NCBI RefSeq assembly: GCF_014650775.1
Contig: NZ_BMVP01000008.1
Location: forward strand, 124,001 to 188,000
Direction of reading: 5' to 3'
Source: Streptomyces cirratus
GTDB taxonomy: Bacteria; Actinomycetota; Actinomycetes; Streptomycetales; Streptomycetaceae
Length of the DNA stretch: 64,000 bases
Of this stretch, positions 7,832-16,577 are shown one piece after another; within the stretch, counting starts at the first letter, position 1, and every line of letters starts with the position of its first letter. Made by a program: the position numbers and the translations under genes. The notes beneath the pieces were generated by a model. It saw nothing but the letters and a program-made list of their open reading frames with translations. It did no database searches and was not told where the DNA came from.

Positions 7832-9337
7832 ATGGACCAGCTCAGCGACTGTCCCGCCACACCGGCAACCCGGCCGGCCGCCCCCACCCCCGCGCCGACG
7901 CCCGCCGCGCCCAGCCGGCGCGGCGTCCTGACCGGCCTGGGCCTGGCCGCGGCCGCCCCCTTCGCCCTCGGCGCCCGGCAGGGCCGGCCGAGCACCGTCG
8001 ACGCCCGGGGGACCCGGCCGGACGACCGGGCCCCCGGCGACAGCGCGCCCGTCACCCGGCCGACCGTCCTCCACAACGCCTCCCTCGCGCTCACCATGGA
8101 CCCCGCGCTGGGCGAGGGCCCGCTGGGTCTCGTCGAGCACGCGGACGTCCTCCTCGGCGACGGCGTCATCACGGCCGTCGGTACGAATCTCCCCAGACCG
8201 CCCGGTACCAAGGTGATCGACGCCTCGGGCAAGCTGCTGCTGCCGGGGTTCGTGGACGTCCACACCCACCTGTGGCAGTCCTCGATGCGCGGCGGCTGCG
8301 CGAACAGCGACCTGTTCGGATGGCTGGCCGACTGCAACCGGGCGACGTTCCCCCGCATCACCCCGGCGGACATGTACCGGTTCGTACGCCTGGCCGCCCT
8401 CGACACCGTCCAATCCGGTGTGACGACCCTCGTGGACTGGGTGGACGCCATCCCGTACGACACCACCGTCCAGTACGTACGGGCCCTGACCGACACCGGC
8501 GTGCGCTTCGCCTACGCCATGTTCCAGGCCGAGGAACGGGCCGAACTCCTGACCCGGGCGAAACGTGAACTCATCGACCCGGCCCCCCTGGCCTCGGCGC
8601 AGATCGCCACGCACGCCGCGCGGGCCATCGAAGGCCTCAACCGGGTCCACTGGGAGATCGCCCAGGACCTGGGAGTCATGCTCAACAGCCACGTACTCGA
8701 ACGCGCCGAACAGCGCGCGGACGACCCGATCGGGGTGCTGGGCGACATCGGCGCGCTGGGCCCGCGACTGCTGATGAACCACGCGATCCACCTGAGCGAC
8801 GCCGAGATCGACCTCGTCGCCGCGCACGACGTACGCGCCGCGCACTGCCCCCTGAGCAACATGAGGCTCGCCTCCGGGGTCATGCGGCTGTCGGACCTCG
8901 GCCGGCGGGGCGTGAAGGTCGGACTCGGCCAGGACGGCGGCACCAACGACACCTCGGACTTCTTCACCCTGATGAAGACCGCCATCGGCCTCCAACGGGC
9001 ACGTTCCCTGCACGCCGACGTCTTCCCCGAGGTCCAGGACGCGCTGCGCTCCGCCACGCTCGGCGGCGCCGAGGCGATCGGCATGGCCGACAGGATCGGC
9101 TCGCTGACCCCCGGCAAGAGGGCCGACCTCATCATGATCGACCCCGCCACACTGAACTTCGCCCCGCGCTTCGACTGGGTCAGCCAGATCGTCTTCAACG
9201 GCCGCCCCCAGAACGTGGACGCCGTCTTCGTCGACGGGCGCCCGCTCAAGCTCGACGGCCGCCTGGTCGGCGTCGACACCGAACGCGTCGTACGAGAGGC
9301 CGAAGCAGCCGCAGGCCGCCTGCGGCACGCCGCGTGA
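7832..9337 (+). CDS. Tat-exported amidohydrolase
   Basis: A 501-residue metal-dependent hydrolase of the amidohydrolase superfamily (the cytosine-deaminase/chlorohydrolase branch). The metal ligands are visible as HTH in FVDVHTHLW, a downstream His in the NSHVLE segment, HCPLSN, and the late Asp in GLGQDGGTND. Residues 28-49 look like a Tat signal (SRRGVLTG plus an Ala-rich stretch), which is unusual for this branch because most members are cytosolic. ATG 7832 follows GGGAGG nine bases upstream. It heads a same-strand run with the FMN glutamate-synthase-domain protein and pyruvate oxidase. The substrate is unknown; deamination or dechlorination of a heterocycle is only a family expectation. 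Confidence 0.85.
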   Translation: MDQLSDCPATPATRPAAPTPAPTPAAPSRRGVLTGLGLAAAAPFALGARQGRPSTVDARGTRPDDRAPGDSAPVTRPTVLHNASLALTMDPALGEGPLGLVEHADVLLGDGVITAVGTNLPRPPGTKVIDASGKLLLPGFVDVHTHLWQSSMRGGCANSDLFGWLADCNRATFPRITPADMYRFVRLAALDTVQSGVTTLVDWVDAIPYDTTVQYVRALTDTGVRFAYAMFQAEERAELLTRAKRELIDPAPLASAQIATHAARAIEGLNRVHWEIAQDLGVMLNSHVLERAEQRADDPIGVLGDIGALGPRLLMNHAIHLSDAEIDLVAAHDVRAAHCPLSNMRLASGVMRLSDLGRRGVKVGLGQDGGTNDTSDFFTLMKTAIGLQRARSLHADVFPEVQDALRSATLGGAEAIGMADRIGSLTPGKRADLIMIDPATLNFAPRFDWVSQIVFNGRPQNVDAVFVDGRPLKLDGRLVGVDTERVVREAEAAAGRLRHAA

Positions 9338-9503
9338 CGTGCGGCGACGGGCACAGCGCCGGCCCGGGCCGCTCCGCGCGGGAGCCCCCGCACCGCAGCC
9401 CCGGCGCGCGTGCGGCACCAGAACCGCGAGCGGACACCCCCGGGTGACCGACGGGACACCCCTCGGGCCGATTGCCGGGCGGACATCGGGACACAAGCGC
9501 GGC

Positions 9504-11087
9504 GTGCTGAAGATACTCCTGGTGATCCTGATCGGCTCGGCGGCGGTGCTCGCCGCGGTCGCCGCCGTGCTCTCCTCGCCCTGGTGGTGGGCCGTGGCCG
9601 CACCCCTGCTGCTCCTCGCCGTGACCGCCCTACACGACCTCGTCCAACGGCGGCATTCGGTCCTGCGCAACTACCCCCTGCTGGGGCACATGCGGTTCGC
9701 CCTGGAGGCGCTGCGGCCGGAGATCCAGCAGTACTTCGTCGAGCGCAACTTCGACGGCCGCCCCTTCGACCGTGACACCCGCAGCATCGTCTACGAGCGG
9801 GCCAAGGGAACCGACGCCGAGGAACCGTTCGGCACCGAACTCGACCTCTATCGACCCGGCAGCGAATACCTCGTCCCCTCCATGGCACCGCGCCCGGTGG
9901 CCACCGACCCGCCCCGGGTACGGATCGGCGGACCCGACTGCACCCGGCCGTACGACATGGCCCTCCTGAACGTCTCCGCGATGAGCTTCGGCTCGCTGTC
10001 CGCCAACGCCGTCCTCGCCCTCAACGCCGGCGCGCGAGAGGGCGGTTTCGCCCACGACACCGGCGAGGGCGGCCTGTCCGAGTACCACCTGCGCCCCGGC
10101 GGGGACCTCGTGTGGGAGATCGGCACCGGCTACTTCGGGTGCCGCACCGACGACGGCGGCTTCGACGAGCGGAAGTTCGCCGAGAAGGCCGCGCACCCCC
10201 AGGTCAAGTGCGTGTCCCTGAAGATCAGCCAGGGCGCCAAACCCGGTATCGGCGGCGTGCTGCCCGGGCCCAAGGTGAACGCGGAGATCGCGAAGGTCCG
10301 CGGCGTGCCGCAGGGGGAGACCGTGATCTCGCCGCCGTACCACCGCGTGTACTCGACCCCGCGCGAGCTGGTGCGCTTCCTGGCCCGCATGCGCGAACTC
10401 GCCGACGGCAAGCCCGTCGGGTTCAAACTCTGCGTCGGCTCGCGCCGTCAGTTCCTCGCCGTCTGCAAGGCCATGCTGGAGGAGGGCGTCACGCCCGACT
10501 TCATCGTCGTCGACGGGGCGGAGGGCGGAACGGGCGCCGCGCCCCTGGAGTTCGCCGACAACGTCGGCCTGCCGCTCGGCGAAGGACTGATGACGGTGCA
10601 CAACGCGCTCGTCGGGGCCGGACTGCGCGACCGCATCCGGATCGGGGCCTCCGGCAAGGTGGCCACCGGCAGCGACCTGGTCAAACGCCTCCTCCAGGGC
10701 GCCGACTACACCAATGCGGCCCGAGCCATGATGTTCGCGATCGGTTGCATCCAGGCGCAGCGCTGCCACACCAACACCTGTCCCGTCGGCGTCGCCACCC
10801 AGGACGAGAGGCGAGCCCGCGCCCTGGACGTCGACGACAAGTCGCAGCGCGTCCGGCGCTACCAGGAGGCGACCGTCAAGAGCGCCCTGCAGATCATGGC
10901 GTCGATGGGCGTCGAGGACCCGGGCGGTCTGCGCCCCCACATGCTGATGCACCGGGTGGACCCCCACACCGTCCGCTCCTACGCGGAACTCCACGACTGG
11001 CTCGCCCCCGGAGAACTCCTCGCATCTCCGCCCGAAGGCTGGGCAGGCGACTGGGCGGCGGCCGATCCCGACCGCTTCACCAGCTGA
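9504..11087 (+). CDS. Membrane-anchored FMN-binding glutamate synthase family protein
   Basis: About 527 residues. Two N-terminal hydrophobic helices (roughly 3-22 and 27-47) anchor a glutamate-synthase central/FMN barrel. The cluster cysteines are present in CIQAQRCHTNTCPVGVAT, the signature of the GOGAT 3Fe-4S site, and the flavin region GAEGGTGAAP is intact. It lacks the glutaminase domain of true GltB, so it is one of the stand-alone proteins whose role is unsettled. The start is uncertain: GTG 9504 begins right at the first membrane helix; GTG 9444 is an alternative. It is followed 48 bp later by the pyruvate oxidase gene. Confidence 0.85.
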   Translation: MLKILLVILIGSAAVLAAVAAVLSSPWWWAVAAPLLLLAVTALHDLVQRRHSVLRNYPLLGHMRFALEALRPEIQQYFVERNFDGRPFDRDTRSIVYERAKGTDAEEPFGTELDLYRPGSEYLVPSMAPRPVATDPPRVRIGGPDCTRPYDMALLNVSAMSFGSLSANAVLALNAGAREGGFAHDTGEGGLSEYHLRPGGDLVWEIGTGYFGCRTDDGGFDERKFAEKAAHPQVKCVSLKISQGAKPGIGGVLPGPKVNAEIAKVRGVPQGETVISPPYHRVYSTPRELVRFLARMRELADGKPVGFKLCVGSRRQFLAVCKAMLEEGVTPDFIVVDGAEGGTGAAPLEFADNVGLPLGEGLMTVHNALVGAGLRDRIRIGASGKVATGSDLVKRLLQGADYTNAARAMMFAIGCIQAQRCHTNTCPVGVATQDERRARALDVDDKSQRVRRYQEATVKSALQIMASMGVEDPGGLRPHMLMHRVDPHTVRSYAELHDWLAPGELLASPPEGWAGDWAAADPDRFTS

Positions 11088-11135
11088 CCAGGCCCTCGAA
11101 CGCCGAGGGCCCGACCCCGACCGGAGGGCACCCCT

Positions 11136-12863
11136 GTGGCACGCACCGTCGCCCACGTGATCGTCGACGCGCTCGAGGAGCTGGGCGTCCAACACGTCTT
11201 CGGCGTCGTCGGCGACGCCCTGAACCCGCTGACCGACGCCATCCGTACCTCCGACGACATCAGCTGGGTCGGCTGCCGCCACGAGGAGGCCGCGGCCTTC
11301 GCGGCCGGTGCGCAGTCCCAGCTCTCCGGAACCCTGGGGGTGTGCATGGGTACGGTGGGGCCCGGCTCCGTGCACCTCCTGAACGGTCTCTACGACGCCG
11401 CGAAGAGCCATGCGCCCGTCCTCGCGATCTGCGGCCAGGTGCCCCTCTCGGAGGTCGGCAGCGACTACTTCCAGGAAGTCGACAACGACCTGCTCTTCCG
11501 GGACGTGGCCGTTTACCGGGCCACCGTCACCTCCCCGGACCAGATGCCGCGTCTGCTGGAGTCGGCCGTACGCGCAGCCGTCACGCAGGGCGGAGTCGCC
11601 GTCCTCACCGTTCCCGCGGACCTCGGCGACCGGGAACTGACCGACGACCGGCCCACCCGCTTCGCCCTCGACCGGGCCGTCACCCGCCCCGAGGACCCCG
11701 CGCTCGTACGGGCCGCCGCCCTGCTGAACGAGGCGTCCCGCGTCACCCTGCTCGTCGGACAGGGCGCCCGCGGGGCACGCACCGAGGTCCTGCGGGCCGC
11801 GGAGCTGCTGTCGGCGCCCATGGTGCTCACCCTCAAGGCGAAGGAAGGCTTCGACGGCGACAACCCCTACCAGGTGGGCCAGACCGGACTCATCGGCAAC
11901 CCCGCCGCCGCCCACGCGCTCGACAGCGGGGACGCGCTCCTGATGCTGGGAACCGACTTCCCGTACCGGGAGTGGTACCCGCAGGACGTCAAGGTGGTGC
12001 AGATCGACGCGCGCGAGGACCACCTGGGGCGCCGGACGCCCGTGGACGTGGGCCTGGCCGGCGATGTGGGCGCCACGCTGCGGGCCCTGCTGCCGCTGCT
12101 GGAGGACGTCCCCGACCGGGGCCACCTGGACGACGCCCGCAAACGGTTCGCCGAATGGCAGGAAGGGCAGCGGCGGCTGGCCGACCCCGCGCACGAACAC
12201 CGACTGACCGGGAAGCTGCGGGCGGCCCTGGACAACCGCGACCACGAGATCCGCCCCGAGGCGCTGGCGGCGGCCGTGGACGCGCACGCCGCGGACGACG
12301 CCGTCTTCACCTCCGACACCGGCATGGCCACCGTGTGGCTCTCCCGCTTCGTCACCATGCGCGGCGACCGACGCCTGATCGGCTCGTACAACCTGGGCTC
12401 GATGGCCAACGCCATGCCCCAGGCGCTGGGAGCCCAGCTCTGGGCGCCCGACCGGCAGATCGTCGCCTTCTGCGGCGACGGCGGACTGAGCATGCTGCTG
12501 GGCGACCTGATGACGATCAAGACGTACCGGCTGCCGGTCAAGCTCGTCGTCTTCGACAACCGGCGGCTGGGCATGGTCAAGCTCGAACAGGAACAGATGG
12601 GCCTGCCCGAGTTCGGTACGGAACTCGACAACCCCGACTTCGCGGCGGTCGCCACGGCCCTGGGTCTGACCGGTATCCGGGTCACCGATCCCGACGACCT
12701 GGACGACGCGGTACGCCGGGCCTTCGATACCCCGGGCCCGGTCCTGCTGGACGTCCTCACCAACCCCGAGGAAGTGGCCGTACCGGGCAAGGCGACCGTG
12801 TCGCAGGGCTGGGGCTTCGCCGTGGCCAAGGTCAAGGAGATGCTGCCGGGCAACGCCGACTGA
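11136..12863 (+). CDS. poxB: Pyruvate dehydrogenase (quinone)/pyruvate oxidase, thiamine-dependent
   Basis: A 575-residue thiamine-diphosphate enzyme of the PoxB type, decarboxylating pyruvate to acetate and CO2 and passing electrons to FAD and quinone. The catalytic Glu is in CRHEEAAAFAAGA, and the thiamine-diphosphate/magnesium motif starts at FCGDGGLSML and ends in VVFDNRRLGMV. The GTG start at 11136 has GGAGGG eight bases upstream. Homologues act at the membrane face, which fits the membrane-anchored neighbour upstream. It could also act as an acetolactate-synthase-like enzyme, but PoxB is the best match. Confidence 0.88.
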   Translation: MARTVAHVIVDALEELGVQHVFGVVGDALNPLTDAIRTSDDISWVGCRHEEAAAFAAGAQSQLSGTLGVCMGTVGPGSVHLLNGLYDAAKSHAPVLAICGQVPLSEVGSDYFQEVDNDLLFRDVAVYRATVTSPDQMPRLLESAVRAAVTQGGVAVLTVPADLGDRELTDDRPTRFALDRAVTRPEDPALVRAAALLNEASRVTLLVGQGARGARTEVLRAAELLSAPMVLTLKAKEGFDGDNPYQVGQTGLIGNPAAAHALDSGDALLMLGTDFPYREWYPQDVKVVQIDAREDHLGRRTPVDVGLAGDVGATLRALLPLLEDVPDRGHLDDARKRFAEWQEGQRRLADPAHEHRLTGKLRAALDNRDHEIRPEALAAAVDAHAADDAVFTSDTGMATVWLSRFVTMRGDRRLIGSYNLGSMANAMPQALGAQLWAPDRQIVAFCGDGGLSMLLGDLMTIKTYRLPVKLVVFDNRRLGMVKLEQEQMGLPEFGTELDNPDFAAVATALGLTGIRVTDPDDLDDAVRRAFDTPGPVLLDVLTNPEEVAVPGKATVSQGWGFAVAKVKEMLPGNAD

Positions 12864-12913
12864 CACCGGGGCCGCCACGCCGCGCGCGGGGCCGCCCGGC
12901 TCGGGTGAGGGCC

Positions 12914-12931
12914 GGGGGTTCGAAGACCCCC
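12914..12931. terminator. Short hairpin between convergent genes
   Basis: GGGGGT-TCGAAG-ACCCCC forms a 6-bp G/C stem between poxB and the convergent VOC gene. It may terminate one or both transcripts. Confidence 0.4.
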
Positions 12932-12985
12932 GACCCCCGAGCCCCGACCCGCGCACCCGGACCCCGGACCTCGGCCCCCGGCGTC

Positions 12986-13420
12986 TCAGTCGAGACAGAA
13001 CTCGTTGCCCTCGATGTCCTGCATCGAGATGCACGACTCGTTCTCCTCGTCGGCGACCAGCAGCTGCACGCGCGTCGCGCCGAGCGCGAGCAGACGCGCG
13101 CACTCCGCCTCCAGGACGGCCAGGCGTTCCTCGCCCACGAGCCCGGTGCCGACACGCACGTCGAGGTGCAGCCGGTTCTTGGCCACCTTCCCTTCGGGAA
13201 CCCGCTGGAAGTACATCCGCGGGCCCTCTCCCGAGGGATCGACGGCGACGGACCAGGCGTCCCGCCGCTCCGGCGGCAGCGAGGCGTTGTAGTCGTCCCA
13301 AGTGGCGAAACCCTCCGGCGGCGGGGGCATGACGTACCCCAACACCTCGCACCAGAAACGAGCGACGCGCTCCGGTCGTGCGCAGTCGAAGGTGACTTGG
13401 AACTTCTTGATCGACGTCAT
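12986..13420 (-). CDS. VOC family (glyoxalase/bleomycin-resistance-like) protein
   Basis: A 144-residue single-domain vicinal-oxygen-chelate protein. It opens with a strand plus ARPERVARFWCEVLGY, the usual first beta-alpha unit, and ends in ISMQDIEGNEFCLD, the typical C-terminal strand with a metal-position Glu. The ATG at 13420 overlaps the stop of a short upstream open stretch of good codon usage, so it may once have been second in an operon. The substrate is unknown. Confidence 0.85.
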   Translation of the reverse strand: MTSIKKFQVTFDCARPERVARFWCEVLGYVMPPPPEGFATWDDYNASLPPERRDAWSVAVDPSGEGPRMYFQRVPEGKVAKNRLHLDVRVGTGLVGEERLAVLEAECARLLALGATRVQLLVADEENESCISMQDIEGNEFCLD

Positions 13421-13700
13421 CGGGCCACCATAAAGGCGCGCGCCTCGTCACCCAAGGGGCGTACCTCGGCGCGCAGTCGGGCGTTGGTGATGGCCTTGAC
13501 GAGGTGACCCACGACGCCACGTGTCGCCGCAGGGCGGGGGCGTGGGCGTGGTCGAGGGGGCCCCACGTGCAGCAGGGGACCGACGGAGGTGTTGTGGCGT
13601 GTGCCGGTGCGCTGCCCCAGGCGCTGTTCGTGCCGTGGTGTGCCGGCGGGCCAAGGGCTGATGGGCCGCCGGCGGTGAGATCGCGTGGCTGCGGCAGCGG
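13421..13700. other. Intergenic region with a possible gene tail
   Basis: On the minus strand a stretch from about 13510 encodes a plausible C-terminus (VVGHLVKAITNARLRAEV) that ends in a TGA overlapping the VOC start (ATGA). It has no convincing beginning, so I treat it as the remnant of an upstream cistron. Nothing else was recognised. Confidence 0.35.
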
Positions 13701-14127
13701 TTACTTCGGCATCAGCACGGAGTCGATGATGTAGACGTTGGCGTTGGCGGTCTTGACGTTGCCGCAGACCACGTTCGCACTGTCGTTGACCTTGTAGGAC
13801 TCGCCCGAGCCGCTGGTGGTGATCATGCCCTTCTCAAGGGTCTCGAAAGAGCCGTTCTCCAACTGCTTGGTGGTGAGCTTCTCGACGAGACCGGCCTGCT
13901 TGACCGCGGCGAGAAGGGTGGACAGGGCCGGGTTGTTGGAGGCGGCGGTGGCGACCGGGTCCTTGGCCATGCCGTCGAAGGAGTCGGCGCCTTCCTTGGG
14001 CACGCCGGCACAGGCCGGACCGAAGGGCTTGTCACCGCCCACCGGGGCGCGGCCGGGGTGCTCTCGCCGGTCTTGCCGGAGTCGGTGGACGCGCTCGTGG
14101 AGGCATTGGTGTCGCTGCCCGAATGTG
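13701..14127 (-). pseudogene. Fasciclin (FAS1) domain protein, broken
   Basis: The C-terminal part matches secreted fasciclin lipoproteins of the MPT70/MPT83 type: PFGPACAGVP, DPVATAASNNPALSTL, QLENGSFETLEKGM and YIIDSVLMPK. Three lesions are visible. The signal peptide and lipobox are missing. The Ser/Thr-rich N-terminal linker (SDTNASTSASTDSGKTGE) lies in a different frame from the rest, with the shift near 14040-14050. The middle of the domain (the strands carrying the TVFAPTNDAF-like and YHVV-like motifs of intact relatives, roughly 45 codons) is deleted in frame between AGLV and EKLTTKQ. In mycobacteria the equivalent genes are SigK targets, which explains its place beside the molybdoenzyme and sigK. 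Confidence 0.85.
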
Positions 14128-14215
14128 TAACTCCTCGAATGTTTCCGGCTGGCAGGGTGTGAATGGTTTCGGGGGTGGTGCTGCCGGTCGGCTACTGGAG
14201 TAGCGGGCCGGTGGT

Positions 14216-15790
14216 CTAGGGGACGGTGACGAAGACGCTGTGCCGGCCGCTCGCTCCGTCGGGGATGGTGCGGGTGCGCTCCTCGGTCTGCACGGCGCCG
14301 GTGCCGTCGGTGGCGCGGACGGTGATGGTGTGTCCACCGGTCGTGGGGTTCCAGCGGTAGGTCCACTGGCGCCAGGTGTCGACGGTGTCCTGGGCGGCGA
14401 GGTCGGCGTCCTGCCAGGGACCGTCGTCGATGCGCACTTCCACGCGGGTGATGCCGCGCCGCTGTGCCCAGGCGACGCCGGCGACGGTGACGGTGCCGGG
14501 GCCGGGGCGGGCGAAGGGCTTGGGGGTGTCGATCCGCGACTGGGTCTTGACCGGCGCGCGGCGGGCCCACTTGCGTTTGACCCAGTAGGGGTCGTAGGCG
14601 TCGAAGGTGGTCAGCTCGATGTCGGTGATCCACTTGCAGGCGGAGACGTATCCGTACAGGCCCGGGACGAGCATGCGGACGGGGAAGCCGTGGTCGAAGG
14701 GGAGCGGCTCGCCGTTCATGCCGACGGCCAACATCGCGTCGCGGCCGTCCATCACGTCCTCGACCGGGGAGCCGAGCGTCATGCCGTCCACCGAGCGGGC
14801 TACCAGCTGATCCGCCTTGCCGCCTGTGGAGGGGGGTCGGACGCCCGCCTCACGCAGGAGGTCGCCGAGAGGGACGCCGAGCCAGCGGGCGTTGCCGATG
14901 TAGGGGCCACCGACCTCGTTGGACACGCAGGTCAAGGTGATGTCGCGTTCGATGAGCGGCCGGCCGAGGAGGTCTTGGAGGGTGTAGGTGCGGGGGCGGC
15001 CCACGCCTTTGCCGTGGATCCGCAACCGCCAGGAACCGGCATTGACCTTGGGGACGACGAGCGCGGTGTCGACGCGGTAGAAATCGGGGTTGGGGGTGGT
15101 GAACGGGCTGACGCCCGGCACTTCCAGCTGCGCCCCGGCCGGCACGGGAGGCGCCGGGGAGGCAGGGGCGGGCAGGGTGAGCGCGGTGCGGGAGGCGACG
15201 GCGCCCTGGCCTTGTCGGCCCGCAAGGCGGCGGCCGAGTACGCCGGCTGATGCGGCGCCGGCTGCGGTGAAGACCGCCGCGATGAGGAACCCTCGCCGGT
15301 TCCACGCACCGGCGGCTTGCCCCCCGGACGTCGGGGCGGGGCGGGCGGCCTTCCCGGCGAGGATGTAGAGCGTGAGCGCACCTGCTGCGGCGCCGGCGAG
15401 GGAGGGCAGTGCATCGCCGATGCCTTGGGAGTCGGGCCTGCTGAGAGCTGCGGCCGTGCCGATGATCCCGAACAGCAGCACGCCCGCTGCACCGGTACGG
15501 CGATGGTGCAGCGCCAAGATGCCGAGGGCGCCGGCGATGAGCACGAGGACGCCGAGTATGCCCAGCTGGAGAACGGTCTTGTCGTTCTCGCCGAAGGTAC
15601 GGATCGCGAAGTCCTTCACCGGCGCGGGGGTCCGGTCGATCACCGCGCCGCCCACGACCGTGACCGGTCCGGCGGCAGGCCGGACGAGGCCGGCGACGGG
15701 CTCGGCCACCGCAAGCGCCGTGAAACCTGCCAGAAGCCCGGCCAGGGCGCCCAGCGCGGCGCGGGAGAGGGTGCTGCGGAAGCTGCTCAC
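14216..15790 (-). CDS. Membrane-anchored molybdopterin-dependent oxidoreductase (sulfite oxidase family)
   Basis: A 524-residue protein. Residues 11-185 contain about five hydrophobic helices (for example 76-94, 102-117, 129-146 and 168-188); residues 220-430 form the oxidoreductase molybdopterin domain with the presumed Mo-ligand Cys288 in LTCVSNEVGG; the last 100 residues form the Ig-like Mo-co dimerisation domain (GVAWAQRRGITRVEV). The catalytic part is expected outside the membrane, as in YedY/MsrP-type methionine-sulfoxide repair or sulfite oxidation. The start is GTG 15790, exactly six bases after the -10 of a SigK-like promoter, implying a leaderless transcript. It is transcribed away from the sigK-rskA unit. 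Confidence 0.9.
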   Translation of the reverse strand: MSSFRSTLSRAALGALAGLLAGFTALAVAEPVAGLVRPAAGPVTVVGGAVIDRTPAPVKDFAIRTFGENDKTVLQLGILGVLVLIAGALGILALHHRRTGAAGVLLFGIIGTAAALSRPDSQGIGDALPSLAGAAAGALTLYILAGKAARPAPTSGGQAAGAWNRRGFLIAAVFTAAGAASAGVLGRRLAGRQGQGAVASRTALTLPAPASPAPPVPAGAQLEVPGVSPFTTPNPDFYRVDTALVVPKVNAGSWRLRIHGKGVGRPRTYTLQDLLGRPLIERDITLTCVSNEVGGPYIGNARWLGVPLGDLLREAGVRPPSTGGKADQLVARSVDGMTLGSPVEDVMDGRDAMLAVGMNGEPLPFDHGFPVRMLVPGLYGYVSACKWITDIELTTFDAYDPYWVKRKWARRAPVKTQSRIDTPKPFARPGPGTVTVAGVAWAQRRGITRVEVRIDDGPWQDADLAAQDTVDTWRQWTYRWNPTTGGHTITVRATDGTGAVQTEERTRTIPDGASGRHSVFVTVP

Positions 15791-15796
15791 ATCCCG

Positions 15797-15825
15797 GATT
15801 CGGCGGCATTCGTCCGGCGGATTGG
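15797..15825 (-). promoter_or_regulatory. Predicted SigK promoter of the molybdoenzyme gene
   Basis: Read on the minus strand, CCAATCC (15825-15819) is followed by 16 bases and CGAATC (15802-15797). The hexamer ends six bases before the GTG start. The same CCAATCC-N16-CGAA layout recurs at 18971-18999, and it resembles the mycobacterial SigK consensus CCATCC-N16/18-CCGAAT. Confidence 0.7.
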
Positions 15826-15862
15826 TCCGACATCCGAAGAGTGACCCGCAGGTGTCAGGCGG

Positions 15863-16387
15863 TCAGGGTCTGGTGGTCGATGTGACGGGCCGAACCGGGG
15901 CATCGCCCGGAGCCGCCGCAGCCACGGCCGGGGTCCGGCTGCGGGCAGGGGAGCGGGCCACCAGGTGCGTGACCGAGGACCGTCCGGAAGACGAGAGCGG
16001 CGGTCCCGAACCCGATACGGCCGTCGGTGCAGGTCCGCCGACCAGTGCTCCGGTCCCGGCAAGGGAGGTCCGCAGCCGGGCTTCGGTGTTCCGGGCGGCT
16101 TCGCTGTCCGGGGTGTCCGTCAGCCTCGCCAGGATCCGTGGGGGCCGGCCCGGCACGGCGACTGCGGCGCCGACACCCGATGTGGCGGCGACGGTGGTGC
16201 GCACGTCGGCCGTCCGGCAGGCGGGTGCGACGACCACCAGGGGGCCGGCGGCGCCGGCCGGGAAGTGGCCGACGGGAACGCTCTGTCCGACCACGGAGGG
16301 GGTGCCGACAAGCAGTACCCGGTGCAGGGGGACTGCACGCTCTGCCAGCAGGGGTGCGCAGGCCGCCCCCACCGCGAGCACGACCAA
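15863..16387 (-). CDS. Hypothetical protein, possibly 5'-truncated
   Basis: About 174 codons with excellent third-position G/C bias. The N-terminus is hydrophobic (LAVGAACAPLLA), suggesting a membrane anchor or signal, and the remainder is Ala/Pro/Val-rich with no motif I recognise (LLVGTPSVVGQSVPVGHF near residue 26). The only available start is an unusual TTG at 16387, with an in-frame TAA twelve bases upstream, and the sequence just upstream in another frame (SCLTGLLG) would continue the hydrophobic segment. I suspect a frameshift near 16390. It lies between the molybdoenzyme and sigK and may belong to the same regulon. Confidence 0.5.
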   Translation of the reverse strand: MVVLAVGAACAPLLAERAVPLHRVLLVGTPSVVGQSVPVGHFPAGAAGPLVVVAPACRTADVRTTVAATSGVGAAVAVPGRPPRILARLTDTPDSEAARNTEARLRTSLAGTGALVGGPAPTAVSGSGPPLSSSGRSSVTHLVARSPARSRTPAVAAAAPGDAPVRPVTSTTRP

Positions 16388-16577
16388 GCAGCCCGGTTAG
16401 ACAACTTTGCGGCCGACGCTCGATCGGACGGGTAGGGCGCCGCCGGCGTGCCGGACACGCAGGGACCCGGCGGGCGGGATTGCAGATCATTCAGGCCTGG
16501 GGGCGGACCTTTTCGTCAGCCGCCCTGCCCGACTCCAATCCGGGGCGAAGGCACCCCGTCAGGAGGACTCTCGCCCG

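Noticed and set aside
12911..12935. GGTTCGAA-like sequence suggesting a tRNA T-arm
   Set aside because: No acceptor stem, D-arm or anticodon arm can be built around it; it is part of a short terminator-like hairpin.
9630..13520. A 1296-codon minus-strand open frame opposite the FMN protein and pyruvate oxidase genes, and a similarly long plus-strand frame from 10112
   Set aside because: Both are antisense or out-of-frame shadows of well-identified enzymes; the predicted proteins are low-complexity and match nothing, as expected in very GC-rich DNA.
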